Assembly (NCBI GenBank): GCA_900088475.1
Contig: FLMG01002763.1
Location: 75,893 to 98,147, forward strand
Source: Hyphochytrium catenoides
Lineage: Eukaryota > Sar > Hyphochytriomycetes > Hyphochytriales > Hyphochytriaceae
Reading direction: 5' to 3'
Length of the DNA stretch: 22,255 nucleotides
Both the position numbers and the translations under genes were made by a program. The notes under the pieces are model-generated. The model ran no database searches. It saw only the letters and a program-made list of their open reading frames with translations, and was not told the origin of the DNA. Numbering within the stretch: position 1 is the stretch's first letter; each line of letters begins with the position of its first letter. This document shows positions 1-13,552 of this stretch, in pieces.

Positions 1-226
1 TCTAGCGCCATAAGTGCAAACAAGGCCCTAGCCTGCTAGCTGGAGCTTGTTGAGTCTACCGATGCTTGGTCATTGTGAGTTTCTTTCTAGTCTAGTGCAG
101 GGCCTTGCCGCTCTGTGAGATTAAGAGTTTGATCCGATAGCCAGACGAGGCTTTTTATCCTCAGCTATGCAGCTATATTCCTTTTCTGACGGACCACAAT
201 AAGCCCAAGGGCTTACTATTGAGGCA
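1..226 (+). promoter_or_regulatory. Upstream region / 5' UTR of the myosin gene
   Basis: No coding exon is recognisable here. The region precedes the myosin start codon and presumably holds its 5' UTR and part of its promoter. In the myosin frame a TAA stop lies at 200-202, so the protein cannot begin further upstream without another exon. A 9-bp perfect inverted repeat (CAAGGCCCT at 21-29 and AGGGCCTTG at 99-107) and a near-perfect palindrome next to the ATG (listed separately) are the only structures seen. No clear TATA box was found. Confidence 0.4.
200..215. repeat. 16-bp palindrome just upstream of the myosin start codon
   Basis: TAAGCCC-AA-GGGCTTA has 7-bp perfect arms and a 2-bp spacer, and ends 11 bp before the ATG at 227. 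It could bind a dimeric regulator or form a small hairpin in the 5' UTR. It may also be chance; only the symmetry and the position are seen. Confidence 0.5.
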
Positions 227-3200
227 ATGCAGGCCGGACGGACCGTCTGGTACAGTTCCGCAGACAGAGTCTGGGAGCGCGGGGTGGTTGCGGCTGTGAG
301 GCACGATGAGGAGAGGAAACTGGACTGGATAAAGATCCAGTTGGACAAGTCCGTGGCGACATGCTCAGTTCCTCAGGGACAACTAGAGACGGGGACTCTC
401 AAACCCTGCAACTTCTATGCAGAGGTTAGGAGCATGAAAGAAGAAGAATCCCAGGCATCGGCCCCATCTCTGTTCATCCTTTTCTGCCTCTCTTTCTTTC
501 TTTCTTCCTTTGTCTCTTCCCGTGCCGTGCTTCCATCGTTTCTTTTGGGTTTCGTCCGTTTGGTGAGGATTCCCTTCCAGTATCCAGACAGCGCTGACAT
601 CTCCACTACTGTTACAGAAGGAGGAGCCTGCGATGGACTCCGTGTTGCTGGCCGACCAAGATAAAGAGAACGAGCGCTACGGAGAGTCCATGGCGCGGGT
701 GGAGGACCTGACAGGGCTGACTCACCTTCATGAGGCTGCAATCCTTGAGGCTCTCCATCAGCGGTTCCAAAGAGATCTCATCTATACCTTTACTGGTAAG
801 TCCGTCTCACTCTTTTCGCACTCTTCTTAGATGGCTTCCACGTCGCGTTATGTCTCGACCTAGCTTTGCTCCGGAGACTTGAACCCCATGTGGTCACTTT
901 TTGACCTCTTTGGTCCCCCATGTAGGCCCAATCCTCCTTGCTGTCAATCCGTTCAAGGAACTAGGCCTTTATACTGCAGAGCAAGTGCAGAAATACCTGG
1001 AAGCAGGAGAAGCCACCGAGACGGGAAAGGATAATGATTCCACGCTGTCCCCTCATATCTTCTCTGTGGCGAATGCAGCTTACCGGTCGATCCTGCGAGA
1101 GACAGAGAGTGAGGGACCTGCGAACCAAATCCTCCTCGTCAGCGGGGAGAGTGGAGCTGGAAAGACGGAGGTCCGTGCCGCTGTGCCTGTCTTTCTGGTC
1201 CTCTGTATCTTTCTCGGCGTCGATATAGTCCACATATTTCTGCTTCTGTACCTCAACGTACCTCTTCCTATCCCTAAAAGAAAGTTCAGTTTCCTTCAGC
1301 TACTTACCTCTGCGCCTTTCTATGGACAATGGTAACTTGCCGCTAAAACCTTCGAACGCTGCTGTGTCTCGCCCTACCTCTCATATCACCTCAGACAACT
1401 AAGTTTATCATGAGATACCTGGCAAAGGCCTGTGAAAGGGCAGCGCAAAGAATACAAGGAGGCAAATTGTCAGACCGACAGCGCACAATTGATGAGAAAA
1501 TCCTTCAGTCTAATCCCATCCTCGAGGCATTTGGAAACGCCAGGACAACGAGAAACAACAATAGCAGTCGCTTTGGGAAGTTCATTCGTATGCAGTTTGG
1601 AGCTTCTCATTGTTCCGATGCTCCAGCGGAAACTTGTAAGGGCATGCTGGTGGGGGCGTCGATAACGACATACTTGTTGGAGAATGTAAGGGTTGTGAGG
1701 CAGGGAGAAGGGGAGAGGAACTTCCACATCTTCTACCAGCTGCTTTCTGGCGTCACTGAGAAGGAAAGAGAGCAATGGGGTCTCGAGAAAGACGTAACAG
1801 CGGCAGATTATCATTACCTCAGCCAAGGAGGGGTGGGAGGTGATAGTCGAGAAGACGCGGCGGCTTTTGTCAACTGCCGACAGGCAATGGAGGTGCTCAA
1901 CATCCCAGAGACAGAACAAATGGAGCTTTTTCGTTGTCTGGTGGCCATCCTAAATCTGGGAAATGTGGACTTTGAACCTCTTGCCGATGCAAATAATGTA
2001 AGTCACTTACAAAGGAATAAGAGCCGTGGGGGCAGAGGGCTGGGGCCAGAAATCAGCTGTACAAGGGACTCGCTTGATATAAGTCGAGAGGGAGGCTAAC
2101 CTCAGCGCACTTCCAGGAGCGCGGATGTTCCTTCAGCATTCCGTCTCGGGAGTCTGCTAGGAAGGCTTCCTTGTTGCTCGGAGTTACCTTCGAGTTCTTG
2201 GAGACCTCGCTCTGCTCCAGGATGATAACTGCAGGTAAGATCTTTCAAGAAGGATCCCCGACAAGGGGCATTAAGACCTAGCCGCTAGTCCTCGAGAAAC
2301 GATAGATAGCCTGTAGGCACGTACTTTTTAAGAGCCTACCGACTTAGCCAGCTAGATGTTTGGGCCTTGCTTTCAGCTAGTAATTTCCTCTTTTGCTACT
2401 TTCACCGCCCATTCCCCGCATTTCTCACTTCGTCTACCTATGTTCCATGTCTCCTTATGACGTCTCAAGGTTCGGACAAGTGCTATATGAAGCTCGATCC
2501 AGAACAAGCTTCATACACTCGAGACTCCTTCGCAAAGGCTCTTTACGGGAGGATATTCTCTGGACTAGTGGCTAGGATAAATGACTCCATCCATTGTCAG
2601 ACTTCCGAGTACGATAGCTTCATTGGAATCCTGGACATCTTCGGATTTGAAGTCTTCTTGCAAAACAGTTTTGAACAGCTGTGCATCAACTACGCTAATG
2701 AGAAGCTGCAATATCAGTTCAATGAGGTGAGAGTTGGAGAAAATTACTGACGGCTCCTAGGGCGATATACATTGACTGAGATCTGGGAAGCGAGGTGGGG
2801 CTGCAGACGGAGAGGGCAGTTAAAAGAGGGAAGGCAAGAGTGCAAGCGAATAAGATCACTTAGACGGAAGGAGAGGCGTTCGGTCAGACCTGACCCTTAT
2901 TTGTTCCTTCCTTTGTCCCTACAGGTGGTACTGGCCAGAGAGCAGCTGGAGTATCAGGCGGAGGGAATAGAGTGGGAGGTTGTTTCTTTCTCAAACAATG
3001 CGGAATGCTTGCAGCTTCTGGAGGATCGCCACCATGGTCTTCTGGCATTGCTTGATGAGCAATGTCTTGTACCTAAGGTAATATGCGTAGAAGGTTTAAT
3101 TGGAAGGCACTTTTGTTATAACACTAAGAGCCATAGAAGTGACAAGATACGTTACATACCCTGATATTGTTACCGCTTGGCTCTAATGCCGTTGCCTACA

Positions 3201-6200
3201 TCTTTCTTAGGGCAACGATGTCAATTTTGTGCGCAAACTATACGAGAAAGGCGTGAGCCACTTCGCTTCCTGTCTCACCGCCTCCAGTAGGGAAAAGGCC
3301 TCCCACCACTTTGTTGTTCATCACTATGCTGGTGCGGTCAGATACTCCTCCCAGGGTTTCTGTGAGAAGAACAAGGACAATCTGAGCCCAGAGTGTGAGA
3401 AGCTTCTTGCCTCATGCCACCTTCCTTTGGGGCCAGGAAGTAGAGGCAGAGTTAGCTTGCCAAAACAGAACACGTAAGAACGTAATACTCGGTACTTGAT
3501 GGCCGCCTCGCATCTGCTAATGGATAAGTTTCTCCTTCTCTCTCCGTTCCTCTAGTCCTAGCCGGACCCCTCAGAGGCTCCGCACAGCGTTGCGTACAGC
3601 AAGCGTAGGATCCCAATTCAAACAGCAGCTTCAGGACCTAATGGATACAATCAGCTCAGCTAAACCGCACTATGTCCGCTGTCTTAAGCCGAACGATGAG
3701 GTTACTGCACAAAGCAGCCATCATAGCTATGGCCAAACTAGGAGGAAAGGAGGGGCTGACTATAAAGTGCGCTTTGATCGGGAGCGGGTGGTTGATCAGC
3801 TACGGTATGGAGGTGTTCTAGAGGTGGTGAAGGTGACCAGAGGCGGCTACCCTGTCAGGATGTCCCATGAGAGCTTTATTAAGAGGTTCGTGTACTCTTC
3901 CCCTTCCAGTGTCTTCCTTAGCCTGCATTTTCTGTGTCTCTCTAACCATCGTACTTTTCATGCCCACTTTACTCTTGAATGTTCTTTCGGCGTATTGGCG
4001 CTTAACTTCAATCTGTCTTGCCAGGTACCAGCTATTCCTCCCTCAAGTGCGGAAGAAGACGGCAAGAGAGAAGAAACTCGACGTGTTAAGCGCGAAGGTT
4101 GCCATTCCTTCTTTGCCGAACAACCAGCTGTTGCGGTTTAATATGGCGGTGAGAGTGGCAACATACGTCTCGGACGCTGTCTTTGGTGATAGGGAGCAAG
4201 ATGGGTCGATTGCGCTGGTAGGATGGTTCATTGATCTTTTTTATGACTTGCTTGATGTAACTTTTCCCTCTAGTTGTCGCTTCGACATCTGCCCATGGTT
4301 CTTTCTTTTCCTCCGTCTATCCCTTGTCCCTCACTCACTCTTGCTTGTTCGTTATCCTTCATTGCTGATCCTTTCACTTGAATCTGCAACGTCCTCTTCT
4401 CTCTCTCTTCCGTATATCCGTCACCGCTGATCCTGGCCTCTGCCCTCTTTCTCTATCTCTCGTTTGGGATGTCATCCACCATCATCAAGATGTGCCTCTC
4501 TTTGCTCTTGGAACTTATCAAGACTCATTTTATGCCACACTCTCTTCTACCTTTATATGACACCCTCTTTTTGAATTCGTGACCGAGGGGTGCTCCTAAC
4601 TTATGACCTTTTTCAATAGGATGAAGCCTCAAACTCCCGCGGCCTGTTAACTGCGGCTGGCCTCCAGGTCGGCAGCAGTAAGGTGTTCTTCAAAAAAGGA
4701 GTCCACGAGATGCTGGAGGGAGGAAGGAATCAGAAGGTAAGGCAAGAAAAGATTAGCGCATCCTCTTGAAGCGCTATCGTCATAGGTGGAATAGCCGTCC
4801 TAAGATCTTTTCTCTCTTCTTCGCTCATCGATATTCACAGCTCGCTAAGTGTGCCAGCGATATCCAAAGAGTATGGAGAGGGCACAGAGCCAGAGCTATA
4901 AGAGAAAAAACGCTTCAAAATATCATCTTCTTCCAAGCCGCCTGTCGGTCCTTCCTCCTTTTCCGTCGCATGCTTGGCAGGACGAGGAAGGATAAGATCG
5001 AACAGCGTAGGAGGAAGGAGGCAGTTGTCGTCTTGGTCAGAGTCTTCCGATCCTTTCTTGCGCGGATATCGTTCGTGAAAAAGAGGAGTTCGGCGAGAAA
5101 GATTCAGCGGGCTTACAGAAAGTCGAGAGCGTTAGGGGCCCTCTCTACCCAGGCGAAACAACACCATGAAGAGAGAGAGGAGGAGGATGAGTTTAATTTA
5201 CACGCGGAAGAGATCGACATGGCGCATTTGCCGAAGGTATGCAGGGCCTGCGTAAGAGTTCTGGTACCTCTGCTTCTCTCCCGTCTTTCGACCCTCTTCA
5301 ACTGGACTCCTCTTCTTCTCCGCTGGTCCTACGGTCTTAAAACCCTCCTTCATTTCAGTTCTGGTTTCTGGTGTCTCGTGCTCTATCTCCACAAGCATTT
5401 TGTTAAGACATCATCTGGCTCCTGCAGTCGGCGTCCCAGTATTCCCTACGCCCTTGTAGCAGTCTTGGCAGTTTGTGCAGCACAGAAAGCCATCGGAACT
5501 GTGTGCAGGAGCTACGGCTTGACATTGAGGAGTTGCAAGAGAGGCACAGAGCTATCACTACCGACATCAGAAAGGAGATTTTGCTCCTATCCGAATACAC
5601 ATCCTATCTTAAAAAGGTTCCCGCTTCAACCCTCAGTAGGGACAAGAGGAGGAAAAGGTCAACGAGGGCATATAGGGTCAGACTATCAGGAGAGAAGAAT
5701 TCTCTTTCTTCTCCATCTTCTCTTCCAGTGGATTCGGAAGAGGAGATGGCTGGACATGTGGGCCTTCCAATAGAGGAGGTAGGCTCTCCAGTGTTACTAC
5801 TACGACAGGGGAAGCGGGCGGAGACCTTTGACGACGAGATGGCGATTGCGGAGGAAAACCACGAAGAGAAGGTTGATATGGCAAGCCCGCTTCTAGGAGT
5901 AAGGGTATTGCCCATGGAGCTGGAAAGTGTAAGGAGGACGCGGACGTTCTCGCTAGCCTTGAGCGAGGATTCCGTGGTGGATAGCTATGAAGAGAGAGAC
6001 TACAGCGAGAGGACTGTAGGAGAGAGCTTAGTTCTCTCTACGGTCTCTTCTTCTTGCCCTCCCTCCCCTACCTCTCTCTCTTCAGCTTCTGCCGCCCCGC
6101 CGTCTGGTCAGGACGTGGAGGTAGCATGGCAAAAAGCACTAGGGAAAGAGGGCCAGAAGGAACACCCCGGAAAGAGTCTCGAGCACCAGAAGCGCTCCAA

Positions 6201-7788
6201 GCACACAGTCCGACAACCTGGAGAGGGGGAGAAGACTGAAGAGGAGCTGGTGGCCGCAATTCTGCGCGGTCACGCAATGACTGCTGCCAAACTCATGGAG
6301 TCTCCAATGGGTACCTCTATGATGCTTACAAAAAGTCGAGAGGGGCTGTATCCTCTTCATCTGGCTGCACAGGTTGGCGATCTGGAAACTGTCAGGCTCA
6401 TCCTTCTCAGAGGCATAGGAAGTAACAGCAGAGACGACTTAGGTAAGCAAAGAAAATGCTACATCTCCCTCCGGCTCTAACAATCTCCTTGACGGCGTCT
6501 CTGCCATCTCCCTCGTCAGAATAAAAGGTATATTGTTTCCGGTGCTAAGCTCGTTTATGTTTCTGTAGGTCGCACTGCTTTGCACTACGCTACGGACAAG
6601 AAAGTGGTCGAGTTGCTTCTGGGCAATGGTTGCAACCCTGACGCGAAAGATTGTACAGGGAGGACTGCCTTGCATTTTGCTGCAGAGAGAGGAGAGCATG
6701 AGGTTCTTCTCTCCCTCCTGAATTACGGCGCCGATCTCTTCCTTCAAGAAAGCTTGGAACAGAGGACGGCCCTTCACTTGGCCATTATGAACGGCCATCG
6801 CAGCATTGTGAGCGTTCTACTAAGGCCAACTCCAGCATCTTCATCTTCTTCACGTGCCTCTTCCGCATCTCACAATTCCGCTTTGTCAACTCAAAGAAGG
6901 CTGGTCGAAATTGCGGATGGGCGAGGAAATACTGCTCTGCATTACGCAGTCCAGAACCTCACCAAGACTGGAGAGAAGATTCTCCGTCTAGTACTGGGGG
7001 CCGAGCCAAACTTAGACTCGACGAACAAGAAGGGAATGGCCCCTCTTCATGTGCTTCTTAGGGCCGAAGAGAGATTTTTCTCTTCACCGCCCTCTCTCAC
7101 TACATCGCCTGAGGGACTAAGAGATTTGCCTGAAGTGGAGGCTATGGGCGCAGTTGAATCGTCTTCTTCCCTTTTCCAAATGCTCCAACATCTTCTCTCT
7201 GCCGGTGCAAGCCCGAACATCCAAACAGGAGCTGGGCTTACTCCTCTTCACATTGTGGCAGACCGAGGTCTTCCTGTCCGCGTTGCCGCTTCACTAGTGC
7301 AGAGTGGGGCCAGTCTGAATATTCCGGACAAACGCGGGAGAATCTTCTCAAAATACGTTAAGGAGAGTGTTATTTCCCGTCTCCTTCCATTGCTGTCGCC
7401 TCGTTCCACCCGCCCCGTGTGGGTCCTTGACAGCGACTGCTCTTCATGCATGATCTGCGAGAAAGAGTTCAACGTGCTTAAGAGAAGACATCACTGCAGG
7501 ATCTGTGGGAGAATTTGCTGTTCTGACTGCTTCTCCCTTCTAGTGACAAAAGAGTGCCCGAAGGAAAGGAAGACAAGAGCGTTTGTTCAAGAACAAAGTC
7601 CTCTGAGTCTGCGTGAGGCGGCACCAGATATCGCTGTCTTGGCTGCCTGTGAGAGAGAGAAGGGGCAACCTCTGCTCGCCTTTCCTACAAGTACGAAAGT
7701 GCAGAGAGTGTGTTTGCAATGCAAAAGTGTACGGGCAGAAGGAGGGTCTGGGCCATCCGATGTGTCGGAGAATGCGATTTTGACGTGA
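227..7788 (+). CDS. Unconventional myosin with IQ motifs, ankyrin repeats and FYVE finger (14 exons, 1761 aa)
   Basis: Actin-based ATP-driven motor with a membrane-targeting tail. Exons: 227-424, 618-795, 926-1170, 1395-1997, 2117-2234, 2470-2726, 2925-3077, 3211-3473, 3556-3885, 4025-4217, 4620-4736, 4841-5236, 5428-6442, 6569-7788; total 5286 nt, in frame. Motor motifs: P-loop GESGAGKT 199-206, switch [11 protein letters not shown] 261-270, switch II LDIFGFE 502-508. D450 sits 16 residues before the DALAK-like DSFAK, the TEDS position, so an acidic residue should make activation independent of heavy-chain phosphorylation (inference). Two good IQ motifs (I893-Q894, I973-Q974) and two degenerate ones lie between; then a short coiled coil (about 1042-1080), a Ser/Glu-rich linker, about seven ankyrin repeats (1323-1610, two with inserts), and a FYVE finger (W1640 to C1740; KRRHHCR 1660-1666; RVC 1735-1737) expected to bind PI3P on endosomes. 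The exon 10 donor could instead be at 4149, also in phase. Donor at 1171 (GTCCGT) is weak. Confidence 0.93.
4218..4619 (+). other. Longest myosin intron (402 bp), pyrimidine-rich
   Basis: This intron separates the end of the converter region from the exon encoding the [11 protein letters not shown] segment before the IQ motifs. It is strongly C/T-rich on the + strand and ends TTTTTCAATAG. Nothing else is recognisable in it. The alternative upstream donor at 4149 (GTGAGA) would lengthen it by 69 bp and remove 23 codons in frame. Confidence 0.75.
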
Positions 7789-8481
7789 GAGGCAGTGGAG
7801 CAGACGGCAGCTCTTTTTTTCTAAGTTATTCTTTATTTATCGCGGTAGGTTAGCGCAGAAATACTGTAGTGGATAGGGCAAAAAGTAGTAGAGCAGCGTA
7901 GTTGAGAGGTTCTGATGCAGATAGAGATAAGAGTAATTGGAATAGTAGGGGAGAGAGAGAGAAGAGAGATACTGGAAGAACCTAAAGGTGTTAGACTGAC
8001 TGACAATAGGTTAAGGGAGTATGAAGTATAAGGCATCCGTAGGAGTAGAAGTAGCTAGGAACTCAAATTGCAAGTCACTTGTTGGAGTCAATAATTCATC
8101 CGGCCCCATGGCCTCTGTCGTCTGTTTTTAGTGGTGGCCCTTGAATTTAAGGTAATGAAGAATAGCTCCGGTCAGGCGACCATAAGGATAAATTATGAGA
8201 CCTGACAGGGCCGGAGACGCAGCCAGAAAGCCATCGTGCGCTTAGGCATCCTGGAGTCCAGAGAGTAAAATATGCTAGAACTTGAGCCTCGGAGGCATGG
8301 TTTATCTGCCTTTGAGGGCTGCCTTCGAGGGCTGGACATGGATCTCTAGGCTAAAGACATAGGAGAGACAGAAGAAGGCCTACTCCTCCCCGAGGGCATC
8401 TGCTGGTGCCACGTCTACATCCTCCTCGGGGCCTGGACATGGATTCTCTAGGCTAAAGACATAGGAGAGACAGAAGAAAGC
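7789..8481. other. Tail-to-tail intergenic spacer between the myosin and NSUN2-like genes
   Basis: Both flanking genes end here, so it should hold two 3' UTRs and their polyadenylation sites. No convincing ORF, tRNA or known RNA was found. A canonical AATAAA downstream of the myosin stop is absent. The spacer holds a bulged inverted repeat (8166-8216) and a diverged copy of the NSUN2-like 3' end (8332-8426), both listed separately. Confidence 0.7.
8166..8216. other. Bulged stem-loop (inverted repeat)
   Basis: CTCCGG (8166-8171) pairs with CCGGAG (8211-8216), and TCAGG (8172-8176) pairs with CCTGA (8201-8205). The 5-nt bulge CAGGG (8206-8210) lies on one side, and the loop is an A/T-rich 24 nt. 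It could be a 3' UTR structure of either convergent transcript or part of a small structured RNA. It has no family match that I recognise. Confidence 0.4.
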
Positions 8482-12764
<4,283 letters not shown>

Positions 12765-13552
12765 TTCCTTAGATCTCTCAGAGGAGACAAGCAAGGTCTT
12801 CAGCCGTCGATGCCTCGCCCGGCTTTCCCACTCGCTGCTTCCTTGGTCTCAAACTGCAGTTGATCGCTGGCTAGCGTCCTGAGATGTTCCCTCCAATCTT
12901 GACTCAAGGTCCAGCAGCCTCTAGGACGTCTCTTCTTGGCAACACAGAAGATTGCTGCTCGGTCTGCAGACAAAATAATGTTGATAAGTCCAGAACCCGT
13001 AGGCAGCAAGATGTGATTGCTCCTGTCCCCTCCAACCAAACACCGTCACTCGTGGCCGATACTGGAGGAGATCTGATACTTCTTATTGATGTGTCCCTTT
13101 GACTTGAAGAACTGCTGCTTCAGATGATGGTCTCGGAATAATTGAAGTTTGGAATTATTGAAACCATTAAGACTGAAACCTTCCTTTCCTCTGTGGTTCA
13201 CAAGGACCATTTGGAAAATTCCAAATGAGCTTATTGCCGAAAGGTTCCCGGTGGAGTTCTGATCCAGTAACAACTGAAGTGAAGAGCTTTCTGGCATGAG
13301 AACGATCAATGACAGACTGGGCCAGATCTACCGAGTGCTAGTCCATTGCTTAGACTCCAATCCATCAACAGAGACGAAAGAGCTGCGCATCTTGGCGGGT
13401 GAGAAGGGAATGGAAGCAGCTTCAGCCCGGCAGAACGATACTCTCTGAATTCAATTATTAGGTCGGGTGCAGGGCTCCTTCCGACAACTTTTGCCTTTTT
13501 TGTGGTTTATTGGTGGGCTCTATCATAGCGACTCTTTGGACCAAACAGTAGC
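12765..13552. promoter_or_regulatory. Head-to-head spacer, probable divergent promoter of the NSUN2-like and Ca2+-ATPase genes
   Basis: The two flanking genes diverge from this 788-bp stretch, so both promoters and 5' UTRs should lie here. In the ATPase frame a TAG at 13526-13528 supports the ATG at 13553. No TATA box stands out. Two unrecognised minus-strand ORFs in one frame occupy 12800-13297 and are listed separately; if transcribed, they could be part of a long 5' leader of the NSUN2-like gene or a separate small gene. Confidence 0.55.
12800..13297 (-). CDS. Two unrecognised minus-strand ORFs in one frame split by a single TGA (doubtful)
   Basis: From an ATG at 13297 the minus strand reads 83 codons to a TGA at 13048-13046. 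It then stays open in the same frame for about 80 more codons to a TGA ending at 12800. The first part begins MPESSSLQLLL; the second contains HILLPTGSGLINIIL and a basic AKKRRPRG stretch. I recognise no family in either. It could be a broken gene, an intron-containing small gene, upstream ORFs in a 5' leader, or chance. The end lies 36 bp before the NSUN2-like start, in a different frame. Confidence 0.2.

Noticed and set aside
121-140. AGAGTTTGATCC resembles the conserved start of bacterial 16S rRNA.
   Set aside because: The match stops after about 12 bases and nothing rRNA-like follows; it lies in the 5' flank of a eukaryotic myosin.
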